Assembly (NCBI GenBank): GCA_007134165.1
Contig: SLLJ01000466.1
Span: 1-7,970 of the forward strand
DNA from: Nitriliruptoraceae bacterium
Lineage (GTDB): Bacteria > Actinomycetota > Nitriliruptoria > Nitriliruptorales > Nitriliruptoraceae
Length of the DNA stretch: 7,970 nt
Direction: 5' to 3'
Position numbers and translations under genes: made by a program. A model generated the notes under the pieces. The model did no database searches. It was given only the letters and a program-made list of their open reading frames with translations, and was not told the origin of the DNA. Below, piece by piece: positions 1 to 5,214 of the stretch. Position 1 is the first letter of the stretch, and every line of letters starts with the position of its first letter.

Positions 1-86
1 ACCGGTCAGACGAGGCCGAGGCCAGGCACGCGGCCGCCCGTCGCCAGCTCGAGGACCTGAAGGCCGCCGACCACCGCAACGGGTGA
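1..86 (+). CDS. 3' end of an unidentified gene (partial)
   Basis: Only the last 27 codons and the TGA stop at 84-86 lie in the window; the reading frame enters at position 3. The visible tail contains the residues SDEAEARHAAARRQLEDLK. It is rich in Ala, Glu, Arg and Leu and looks like one charged helix, perhaps a short coiled coil or a soluble C-terminal tail. Almost every codon ends in G or C, as in the well-supported genes of this window, which is the main reason to believe the frame. Too little is present to name a family. The gene must start left of the window. Confidence 0.5.
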   Translation, partial: RSDEAEARHAAARRQLEDLKAADHRNG

Positions 87-113
87 GGTCACCGGTCCAC
101 AGGGGTCTTGACG

Positions 114-209
114 GTGCGGGCCACGACCGTGCACCTCATCGAGCGCGCCCGCTGGGCCTGCAGGTGCGAGCGGGGCTGCGGGTTCTCGGCATCCGCGCGA
201 CGTCGGTGA
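114..209 (+). CDS. Possible 31-residue Cys-containing small protein or gene trace
   Basis: A GTG at 114 follows an AGGGG-like ribosome binding site (101-105) at a workable distance and opens 31 codons ending at TGA 207-209. The peptide contains WACRCERGCGFSAS, with three cysteines spaced C-x-C-x3-C, followed by an arginine-rich end. Third positions are almost all G or C, which is stronger bias than expected from non-coding sequence. It lies in the same frame as the partial upstream gene, just past its stop. It could be a real small protein, a remnant of a larger zinc-ribbon-like protein, or chance. I do not recognise a family. Confidence 0.25.
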   Translation: MRATTVHLIERARWACRCERGCGFSASARRR

Positions 210-256
210 GACGTTGACCCACAACTCCACACGGGCATCACCTATCGGGGTGGTGA

Positions 257-436
257 GGACTCGCCCGCATCGACAGCGGGCGGTTCGCCGTCGTAGCCAC
301 CACGTGGGCCGCGATCAGCAGCCTGCTCTGCCACCGTCCCGACGACGGTCACGAGATCGGCTCGTACCTCGAAGGCGGCGCGGTCGCCCTGTGGTGCACC
401 ACGGCCTTCGGTGGGGGATCGAAGGTCCACGCGTAG
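257..436 (+). pseudogene. Probable gene remnant (59 codons, no start codon)
   Basis: Between an in-frame TGA at 254-256 and a TAG at 434-436 lies a 59-codon frame in which roughly 85% of codons end in G or C. Its composition looks natural: it includes RFAVVATTWAAISSLL, then HEIGSYLEGGAVALWC, ending in KVHA. There is no ATG, GTG or TTG in the frame, so it cannot be expressed as a conventional gene from here. The simplest reading is the C-terminal piece of a gene that lost its 5' part by frameshift or deletion. The family is not recognised. A chance frame in GC-rich DNA is the alternative. Confidence 0.3.
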
Positions 437-510
437 CTCGGAACCCGACCCGCGGACTGGCCAGCTCGGGGTGTCCGCCTTCGTGTCGGGGTGTTCGACG
501 CGCAGCCCGG

Positions 511-528
511 AGCGCGGGTCACCGCGCT
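511..528 (-). terminator. Hairpin downstream of the PPOX-like gene
   Basis: Seven-base arms AGCGCGG (511-517) and CCGCGCT (522-528) pair perfectly around a four-base loop. The hairpin lies 13 bases beyond the stop of the leftward gene at 542-973. No T-run follows in the leftward direction. It is a candidate intrinsic terminator of the U-less type often proposed in high-GC actinobacteria; its position supports this more than its sequence does. Confidence 0.35.
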
Positions 529-541
529 GGTTGCACCCCGG

Positions 542-973
542 TCAGGCCCGCCAGCGCTCCATGCCACCCATGCCGTAGCGACGCAGCAGTAGCGCACGGT
601 TGGGGTGGATCGCCATGAAGGCGGTGCCGGGCGAGCCCTCGGGGCCGCTGGGGGCGAACAGGTTCAGGTCGTAGTCGAACACGCCGTGCCACAGCCGGCG
701 CTTGGTGTCGAGATCGTCGAGCACCTCGGCGGTACCCCACACCTCCACCCCGTCGCCGACCTCGGTCACCTGCCAGTGCAGCGCCACCCGCGGGTTGTCG
801 GCGACGTTGCGGGCCTTGACCGAGTCGGTGCCGCACATGATCCACAGCACGTCGCCCTCCCAGCAGGGGTGCACCGGGACCACGTCGGGCTCGCCGTCGG
901 CGCCGACCGTGGCCAGGTGCGCCCAGGGGCTGAGCTCGGCGGCGAAGGTCCTGATGTCCTCGAGGGTGGTCAC
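542..973 (-). CDS. Pyridoxamine 5'-phosphate oxidase (PPOX)-like split-barrel protein
   Basis: Encodes 143 residues from GTG (971-973) to TGA (542-544). The GTG was chosen because GGAGAG lies five bases upstream and the conserved fold begins right after it; a longer upstream extension in the same frame is low-complexity and has no family character. Residues 18-69 (HLATVGADGEPDVVPVHPCW, then SVKARNVADNPRVALHW) follow the split beta-barrel pattern of the PPOX-like superfamily. In these proteins a strand with a 'G.P...P' turn is followed by the cofactor-binding K/R-R-N-x-x-x-N-P segment. Members bind FMN or F420 in the cytoplasm and reduce or oxidise small molecules. The length is typical of single-domain members. 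The sequence does not settle cofactor or substrate, and this is not likely to be true PdxH. It is divergent from the antitoxin gene and sits alone in its transcript. Confidence 0.85.
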   Translation of the reverse strand: MTTLEDIRTFAAELSPWAHLATVGADGEPDVVPVHPCWEGDVLWIMCGTDSVKARNVADNPRVALHWQVTEVGDGVEVWGTAEVLDDLDTKRRLWHGVFDYDLNLFAPSGPEGSPGTAFMAIHPNRALLLRRYGMGGMERWRA

Positions 974-1149
974 GGCGGCTCTCCGTGTCGGTTGGTGCGG
1001 GGCGGGGGTCCGGCGGTGATGGCCTGGCCGTTCGGGAGGGCGCGCGCCGGGAGCCCGCCGCTGGGGTGCATCCAAGCGCTCCCGGCCCGGGATGTCGACC
1101 TCCGTCACGGCTGTGGTAAACGTGCGGCCCGTGTCACCGAGGTGCCGCC
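974..1149. promoter_or_regulatory. Divergent promoter region between PPOX-like and antitoxin genes
   Basis: These 176 bases must carry promoters for both the leftward oxidoreductase and the rightward antitoxin. I see no convincing -35/-10 pair. A GGTAAACGT stretch at 1115-1123 is the only A/T-containing patch near the antitoxin start. A GAGGTG ribosome binding site (1139-1144) sits five bases before the antitoxin ATG. Confidence 0.45.
1080..1092. promoter_or_regulatory. 13-base palindrome, candidate antitoxin operator
   Basis: TCCCGG (1080-1085), a central C, then CCGGGA (1087-1092) form a perfect inverted repeat 57 bases upstream of the antitoxin start. Phd/YefM antitoxins repress their own operons by binding short palindromes near the promoter, so this is a reasonable operator candidate. 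In DNA this GC-rich a chance palindrome of this length is possible. Confidence 0.3.
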
Positions 1150-1404
1150 ATGGGACGAAGCGTCTCCGAACGTGAGCTTCGCAACGACACTGGCCGCATC
1201 CTGCGGGAGGCACAGAGCGGCGAGACCATTGCGGTCACCAGCCGGGGAGTCGTCGTGGCCCTGCTGGTGCCGCCACCTGCCTCATCGCGCGACACGCTGC
1301 GGGTTCGGGCCGCCCGGAGGTCCGGGGGGTTCGGCGCGCTGCCACGCCAGACCCGATCGACACCGAGCGACGAGGTCCTCGACCTGCTCCGCGCCGATCG
1401 CTGA
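1150..1404 (+). CDS. Type II antitoxin, Phd/YefM family
   Basis: Encodes 84 residues from ATG 1150 to TGA 1402-1404. The N-terminal half (residues 4-40: SVSERELRNDTGRILREA, then SGETIAVTSRGVVVALLVP) is the Phd/YefM DNA-binding fold. It carries the conserved pattern 'S..E.R....ILR.A..GE.I.VT.RG.PVA.L.P'. The C-terminal part (about residues 45-84, ending DEVLDLLRADR) is the flexible toxin-binding tail. Such antitoxins neutralise a cognate toxin by wrapping round it and autoregulate the operon. The next gene, eight bases downstream, is a VapC-type PIN toxin, the usual partner in actinobacteria, but here it is broken. The antitoxin itself looks intact, so it is either an orphan, a protector against a related toxin elsewhere, or not yet decayed. 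Confidence 0.85.
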   Translation: MGRSVSERELRNDTGRILREAQSGETIAVTSRGVVVALLVPPPASSRDTLRVRAARRSGGFGALPRQTRSTPSDEVLDLLRADR

Positions 1405-1412
1405 CCAGCTCC

Positions 1413-1658
1413 GTGGACACCTCAGCGGCAGCCAGGCTGCTGGTCGGGGAACCGGAGTCATCAGCCGTCGCGGGGTGGCTCGACCGGCGGGTCGAGAGCG
1501 GTGAGGCCATCCTGTCCAGCCTGCTGCTCGAAGCAGAGTTGCGGCGGTTCGCTGCCCGCGAGCAGCTCCCCCAGATGGCCTTCGGCGAGGTCCTGGATCG
1601 GGTCGATCTGGTCGAGCCCGATGGTGCGCTGCTCCCCGAAGCACGCATCCTGCCCGGG
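1413..1658 (+). pseudogene. Truncated VapC-type PIN-domain toxin
   Basis: From a GTG at 1413, eight bases after the antitoxin stop, about 82 codons match the first half of a VapC ribonuclease. The N-terminal DTSAAARLLVGEPES carries the first metal-binding Asp (residue 2). LLLEAELRRF carries the second acidic residue (Glu42). A helical stretch then ends in EARILPG near residue 82. VapC toxins are PIN-domain Mg-dependent RNases of about 130 residues. The section that should follow, with the 'LDALHLA' Asp and the last acidic residue near a 'V.TYD' strand, is absent. The frame stays open to 2159, but the translation after 1658 has no PIN character and the underlying DNA matches another gene in other frames. 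Without the third and fourth acidic residues the product should have no RNase activity. I infer a deletion or recombination junction at about 1658. Confidence 0.75.
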
Positions 1659-1914
1659 ACCGCGACCGGGCGCTGGTCAAGCGGCTGCGTGGCAGGCCCC
1701 TGCCGGCCGGACCTACCTCGCGGAGCGGATCGCCTCGACGTTCTGAAACGCGTCGCTGGCCGTCACCGGGGTGATGTCTCTGGCCCCGCTCGTCGACGCC
1801 ACCCGGGCTGTCTTGCTCGACGGTGCCTGGGCCGGGCGCGAGCTCGCCGTGGTGCGTGCGTGGACGGTGGTGGGTGCGGTCGTCGCGATCTGGCGGTTCC
1901 GCTGGGATCCATGA
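1658..1914 (+). pseudogene. Remnant of an ABC-2 type (DrrB-like) transporter permease
   Basis: Three pieces in two frames together read as parts of an ABC-2 permease. Piece 1 (1658-1711) gives DRDRALVKRLRGRPLPAG, matching the family's 'E+G.LKRLRGTPLP' loop. Piece 2 (1714-1743) gives YLAERIASTF and is shifted by one frame; it continues the family's 'YLAGRI.S' helix, then meets a TGA at 1744. Piece 3 (1747-1914) gives NASLAVTGVM, then SLAPLVDATRAVLLDG and a final helix VVGAVVAIWRFRWDP ending in TGA. The last part is the usual C-terminus of these permeases. The sequence around 1738-1750 would read T-V-L-N-A with two compensating one-base changes, so the stop looks like damage. The central helices normally lying between pieces 2 and 3 are missing, with a probable deletion near 1776. 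Intact members have about 250 residues and six helices and export drugs or polysaccharide. No ATPase partner is nearby. Confidence 0.65.
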
Positions 1915-2060
1915 CCGTCGGCATCGGGGCCGACGACCCGTGGCGCAGCGCCGATGGACCCTGGCAGCCTCGAGGTGGCGTCGTCAGGATGACAGCGGTG
2001 CGCCTGCAGCATGCGACGCAGCGAGGCTGCACACCCGCCGCACCCGCCGGCGAGGATCTG

Positions 2061-2078
2061 GCACGCACGGTCGCGTGC
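2061..2078 (+). promoter_or_regulatory. Inverted repeat in the leader of the first rhomboid gene
   Basis: GCACGC (2061-2066) and GCGTGC (2073-2078) pair around a six-base spacer, ending ten bases before the AGGAG ribosome binding site (2089-2093) of the gene at 2099. It could be an operator or an RNA hairpin affecting translation. The arms are short, so chance is a real alternative. Confidence 0.25.
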
Positions 2079-2098
2079 ACGGGGGAACAGGAGCTTGC

Positions 2099-2761
2099 GT
2101 GCCTTCGATCAATGACCTGCGGGCTGCCATCACCTCGGCGCCGATGTCCGCCGTGCTGATCGCCGTCAACCTGGCGGTCTTCGCTGCCGTCACGATCGAC
2201 CGCGGGCTGCTGGACGTGCTCGCACTTCCCCCGGACTGGTCGGGGATGGCCGGGCAGCCCTGGACGGTGCTCACCGTGTTCTTCACCGCCGAGGTGCTCA
2301 TCCACATCGCGGGGACGGTCCTGATCATCGGCTACTTCGGCGTGCGCTTCGAGCGGTTCGCTGGTTCCGTGCACGTGCTTGCCGTGTACCTGCTCGCCGG
2401 CCTGGCGGGTTCACTGGCGCTGGTCGCGACCGCGGTGGCCACGGGCTTCGAGGAGGCATCGGTCGGTGCATCGGCGGCGTTCCTCGGCCTGATGGGGGCG
2501 CTCGCCGTCTGCCCACGACAGACCTGGGGTCCGAAGCTGCCGGTCGACAAGGTCGTCGTCGCCGTGCTCGTCATCCAGTTCGCCCCGGTCGTAGGCTTCG
2601 GGGACTGGGTGAGCAGCGTGGCACACCTCGTTGGCTTGGTCGTCGGCGGCACCTACGGCTACCGGGTGCGGGTAGCGATGGGCCGGCGGCCGCCGACCGC
2701 GGTCAGCGGGTACCTGCGGTGGGCGAGCGGTGCGAGATCCCCGGGGCGACGCGGATGTTGA
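2099..2761 (+). CDS. Rhomboid family intramembrane serine protease (divergent)
   Basis: Encodes 220 residues. GTG 2099 was chosen because AGGAG (2089-2093) lies five bases upstream and the first membrane helix follows; an upstream extension in the same frame overlaps pseudogene DNA. About six hydrophobic segments are visible (near residues 16-33, 55-81, 90-113, 122-138, 150-165, 172-190). The loop-helix PWTVLTVFFTAEVLIH...YFGVRFE matches the rhomboid helix 1-2 region. The nucleophile motif is GASAAF with Ser125. SVAHLVGLVVG supplies the catalytic His176 of the Ser-His dyad. Rhomboids cut transmembrane proteins within the bilayer. Oddities: the usual HxxxN is H69-xxx-Thr73, so the oxyanion-hole Asn is replaced, and the last Gly of GxSG is Ala. 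Activity is therefore plausible but uncertain. Its end overlaps the next membrane gene by seven bases. Confidence 0.75.
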   Translation: MPSINDLRAAITSAPMSAVLIAVNLAVFAAVTIDRGLLDVLALPPDWSGMAGQPWTVLTVFFTAEVLIHIAGTVLIIGYFGVRFERFAGSVHVLAVYLLAGLAGSLALVATAVATGFEEASVGASAAFLGLMGALAVCPRQTWGPKLPVDKVVVAVLVIQFAPVVGFGDWVSSVAHLVGLVVGGTYGYRVRVAMGRRPPTAVSGYLRWASGARSPGRRGC

Positions 2762-3210
2762 CGAGCCTGACCGCGAAGAGCGCAGCCGTGTGGGTGTGCG
2801 TGCTCTACACGGTGCTCACCGTCACCAGCAGCAGCTGGCAACTGCTGCGGGGCATCGAGGACGACAGCAACCTTCACCTGCTGGCCCGATTCGCCGTGAC
2901 GGTCGTGGGGGTGGGCTGCCTGGCGCTCTTCGTCCAACTGCGGCGCAACTTCCGGCGTGCTCCGACGACGAAGGCTGCCGCGGTCACCTACGTCATCGCC
3001 ATGGCCATGGTCCTGGTGCTGACCTGGGGCTTCGGCCGCCTGCAACCGCTGCATCCTGACGCCTACCGTGACATCGTGATCAACTTCACGGTCGTCTGGG
3101 TTGGGGTGGCCCTGGTGGCGATCGTGGCGGCACCGGCGAGCAGTCGCCTGCGGACTCGCCGTGCTCGGGCACCGGACCGGCCGCCCAACCGACGCCTGCA
3201 TCCCGAGTAG
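2755..3210 (+). CDS. Four-helix membrane protein, DUF6608-like
   Basis: Encodes 151 residues from ATG 2755, which overlaps the last seven bases of the rhomboid gene, an arrangement typical of translational coupling. An in-frame GTG at 2719 is an alternative but would add a non-hydrophobic stretch inside the upstream gene. Four membrane helices are evident (about residues 8-27, 42-62, 73-95, 106-126), followed by an arginine- and proline-rich cytoplasmic tail. Features such as 'SNLHLLARFAVTVVGVG' before helix 2 and 'DAYRDIVINFT' before helix 4 recall the DUF6608 group of small membrane proteins. That match is from memory and needs a profile search. The function of that group is unknown. Its position between two rhomboids suggests it could be a partner, adaptor or substrate. 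Confidence 0.7.
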   Translation: MLTSLTAKSAAVWVCVLYTVLTVTSSSWQLLRGIEDDSNLHLLARFAVTVVGVGCLALFVQLRRNFRRAPTTKAAAVTYVIAMAMVLVLTWGFGRLQPLHPDAYRDIVINFTVVWVGVALVAIVAAPASSRLRTRRARAPDRPPNRRLHPE

Positions 3211-3260
3211 CGCCCGACCGGCACGTCGCACGGTGGCCGCCTTCTCGCAGGAGGTCCCTC

Positions 3261-3329
3261 GTGCCCCGTTCAGACCGCCCTTCGTGGCCAGAGGAACGGC
3301 GCAAGATGCGAGGAAGGAGACCACGATGA
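3261..3329 (+). CDS. Possible 22-residue leader peptide before the second rhomboid
   Basis: A strong AGGAGGT (3249-3255) stands five bases before a GTG at 3261 that opens 22 codons. The TGA stop (3327-3329) overlaps the rhomboid ATG (3326-3328) in an ATGA junction. The predicted peptide VPRSDRPSWPEERRKMRGRR is followed by Pro-Arg; it is arginine-rich and not hydrophobic. The last codons (CGA GGA AGG AGA CCA CGA) include arginine codons that are rare in high-GC genomes, and they coincide with the rhomboid's own ribosome binding site. Translation of this frame could therefore expose or block that site. No homologue is known to me. It may simply be a fortuitous Shine-Dalgarno-like sequence. Confidence 0.35.
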   Translation: MPRSDRPSWPEERRKMRGRRPR

Positions 3330-3925
3330 CCCAGGTCAGGTCCAACCCCTTGTCCCTGCTCTTCTTCATCACCTGCGCGGGGGTGTTCCTCGTCGCGCAG
3401 ACCACCGATCCCGAGAACGTCCGGTTCCTTGCCTTCGACTATGAGGCGCTTCCCGAGCGCTGGTACGCGATCGTGACCTACGGCTTCGTGCATGTGGACT
3501 GGAACCACATCATCGTCAACATGCTGCTGCTGATCTGGATCGGGATCTGGGTCGAGCGGTTGATCGGGCCCGGACGGTACGCCGTCGTGGTCTTCGCGGC
3601 GATCCTGGCGGGCGGTGTGACCCTGCTCGTTCGCGAGACCGCAGGGATCGGCTTCAGCGCGGCCGCAGCTGCCCTGCTCTTCTACTACCACTTTGCGTTC
3701 CCCTGGAAGCGGGAGCTGCCCCTCGGGATTCCCAACATCGTGCTGCCGATCGTGCTCTTCGTCCTGTCGCTGGCTGCGGCCATCTTCGGATGGTTCCCGG
3801 CCGTCGGCCACTACCCTCACCTGGCGGGAGCGCTGGTCGGCCTGCTGTTCCTGAGCCTGTTCCGCGCCCACCACCGGCCGTTGGAGGACGAGGACGAACC
3901 CGAGCCCTCCGCCGGGCGGGCCTGA
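3326..3925 (+). CDS. Rhomboid family intramembrane serine protease
   Basis: Encodes 199 residues from ATG 3326, preceded by AGGAAGGAG (3311-3319). Earlier in-frame starts would put the frame through an unlikely upstream stretch. Six membrane segments are predictable (near residues 9-25, 60-78, 84-101, 106-122, 137-155, 163-178), with an acidic cytoplasmic tail DEDEPEPS. Classical rhomboid signatures are all present: YGFVHVDWNHIIVN with His56, His61 and Asn65 (HxxxN), WIGIWVERLIG with the conserved Glu of helix 2, GIGFSAA with nucleophile Ser111, and HYPHLAGALVGL with catalytic His165. This is the minimal six-helix bacterial form. The only deviation is Ala for the second Gly of GxSG. It should be an active intramembrane protease; substrates are unknown. 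It is followed 18 bases later by the GNAT/membrane fusion gene, so the two are very likely co-transcribed. Confidence 0.85.
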   Translation: MTQVRSNPLSLLFFITCAGVFLVAQTTDPENVRFLAFDYEALPERWYAIVTYGFVHVDWNHIIVNMLLLIWIGIWVERLIGPGRYAVVVFAAILAGGVTLLVRETAGIGFSAAAAALLFYYHFAFPWKRELPLGIPNIVLPIVLFVLSLAAAIFGWFPAVGHYPHLAGALVGLLFLSLFRAHHRPLEDEDEPEPSAGRA

Positions 3926-3943
3926 CCAAGCGAGGGGGGAGCG

Positions 3944-5053
3944 ATGTCTCCAGCGGTTCCGATCACCGTCCGTGCGCTCGAGCCCGACGAGACCGCCCGG
4001 TTCCGGGCGGTGGCCCGCCGCTCGTTCGGGTTGCTGGACAGCATGCTGTTCTCGGTGGATGGCGAGCGCACCCTGGTGGCGTTCGACGACGACGGCGAGG
4101 TGGTGGGCGGCATCGTGCTGCGCACCTTCACCTCCGGGGGTCGCCGCCTCGGCGTGGTGGACTGGGTGTTCGCCGATCCACAGCGGGCACCGCGCGGAAC
4201 GGGCGGGGTGCTGCGCGACGCGGGCCTGGCCTGGTTCGACGAGGTGGGCTGCGACGAGGCCTTCGCGAGCATCGAGCCGATGAACACCGCCTCGGAGGCC
4301 CTGCACCGTGCCGGCGGGTTCGTGCCCCTGCCGTTGCGGGCCCAGGTGGCCCGGTGGGGGTGGCGCACGCCGCTGGTCCAGGTGCGCAGCCACCTCGCCC
4401 CCCAGGGCACCAACGAGCGGCCGTGGGTGCGGCCGGCTGAGGCCGATCCCCGCTGGTGGCGACCCCGCGCCTGGTGGACGGCGACGCTGCCGCTCAACGT
4501 CGTGCTGCTCGGCATCGTCACCGTGCGCTCACCGCTGACCCTTGGCGTGGACCTCAGCGGGGTGCTGTGGGTCGCGGCGATCGTGCTCCTGCTCGTCGGG
4601 GCCCGGGAGGGCCTCGTGCGGTTGGTCGCCCGGACGTTGGGTCAGCGGCAGCCACTGCTGCACGTGCCCTGGAGCAACGGGGTCCCGGTCGCCGGACTGT
4701 TCGCGGCGGCCTTCGGGGTCTGGGTGCCGCTGACCGGATCGTCGCTGCCTGCGCCCGGCGGGACCTGGCGGCTCGACCGGGAGGCGCGGTGGATGCTGCC
4801 CGCGCACCTGGCGGGCGGGCTGAGCATCGCCGCCGTCGCGTGGGTCCTGGTGCTGCTGGCTCCGTCGGGCGAGGTGGTGCCGTGGTCCGACGTCGCCCGT
4901 GCCGCGACGATGCTGGCCTTCCTCGATCTCGTCGTCCCCGCGGACCACTTCGTGGGCACCACCTCGAGGTTGGCTTGGAAGCACTCGCCGATCGTCTGGG
5001 TACTGGTCGCAGCCCTCGGCGCCGGACCGACGCTGCTCGCGCTGCTCGGCTGA
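3944..5053 (+). CDS. GNAT acetyltransferase domain fused to a site-2-protease-like membrane domain
   Basis: Encodes 369 residues from ATG 3944, with a purine-rich GAGGGGGGA (3932-3940) just upstream. Residues 5-128 are a GNAT fold. VVDWVFADPQRAPRGTGGVL is strand 4 and the acetyl-CoA loop (R-G-T-G-G), and EPMNTASEALHRAGGF is the characteristic motif B with its Asn and terminal G-F. The linker to about 175 is proline- and tryptophan-rich. From about 177 to 369 there are several membrane helices. Their order, including a 'WSNGV...AGLFAAAFGVWVPLTG' hairpin, a 'LPAPGGTW' turn and a late 'LDLVVPADHFVG' segment, resembles bacterial M50 site-2-protease-like proteins. At the place of the zinc-binding HExxH I read REGLV (221-225), so metal ligands are missing and a catalytically dead fold is inferred. 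The GNAT call is firm; the S2P-like call is an inference. The substrate of the acetyltransferase is unknown. Probably in one operon with the rhomboid upstream. Confidence 0.75.
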   Translation: MSPAVPITVRALEPDETARFRAVARRSFGLLDSMLFSVDGERTLVAFDDDGEVVGGIVLRTFTSGGRRLGVVDWVFADPQRAPRGTGGVLRDAGLAWFDEVGCDEAFASIEPMNTASEALHRAGGFVPLPLRAQVARWGWRTPLVQVRSHLAPQGTNERPWVRPAEADPRWWRPRAWWTATLPLNVVLLGIVTVRSPLTLGVDLSGVLWVAAIVLLLVGAREGLVRLVARTLGQRQPLLHVPWSNGVPVAGLFAAAFGVWVPLTGSSLPAPGGTWRLDREARWMLPAHLAGGLSIAAVAWVLVLLAPSGEVVPWSDVARAATMLAFLDLVVPADHFVGTTSRLAWKHSPIVWVLVAALGAGPTLLALLG

Positions 5054-5095
5054 CGGCACCGGTCTCGATCCTCTGATCGTCCCGAACCGTCCGCA

Positions 5096-5111
5096 GCCCG
5101 CCGAGTCGGGC
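5096..5111 (+). terminator. Weak hairpin between convergent genes
   Basis: GCCCG (5096-5100) and CGGGC (5107-5111) pair around a six-base loop, 42 bases after the stop of the GNAT fusion gene and in the 161-base gap before the convergent ABM gene. No T-run follows. It is the best terminator candidate I can see in this gap, but the stem is short. Confidence 0.2.
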
Positions 5112-5214
5112 CACGCGCGCTTCGTCGAGGCCGCCTCGGATCGCGTCGGCAGGGCTCGAGTGGGTTGGTGCCTGAGCTGAGCGCGACGGCTGGTGGCCGG
5201 GGGCACGTGTCCGG

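Larger units (their letters stand above)
87..541. other. Region without a complete gene, with coding-like traces
   Basis: This 455-base stretch separates the partial left-hand gene from the leftward oxidoreductase. No full-length recognisable gene is visible on either strand. It contains two short stretches with strong third-position G/C bias (114-209 and 257-436, listed separately) and a hairpin at 511-528 just beyond the oxidoreductase stop. The pattern suggests a decayed accessory region rather than ordinary intergenic DNA, but this is inference from codon bias only. Confidence 0.4.

Noticed and set aside
87..541. tRNA, other structured RNA or mobile-element end
   Set aside because: No cloverleaf-like arms, terminal inverted repeats or target-site duplications were found by eye.
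605..1504. Rightward open frame of 299 codons
   Set aside because: Antisense to the PPOX-like gene and out of frame with the antitoxin and vapC, both of which carry real motifs.
1413..2159. Single 248-residue protein beginning as VapC
   Set aside because: PIN similarity stops at about residue 82; the rest is out-of-frame reading of permease remnant and leader DNA.
3301..3325. AGGAAGGAG as the ribosome binding site of a different start (ATG 3306)
   Set aside because: ATG 3306 lies before the AGGAAGGAG and in the leader-peptide frame; the rhomboid start at 3326 fits this site and the family's N-terminus.
3086..4393. Leftward open frame of 435 codons
   Set aside because: Antisense to the second rhomboid and the GNAT fusion; low-complexity translation with no recognisable domain.
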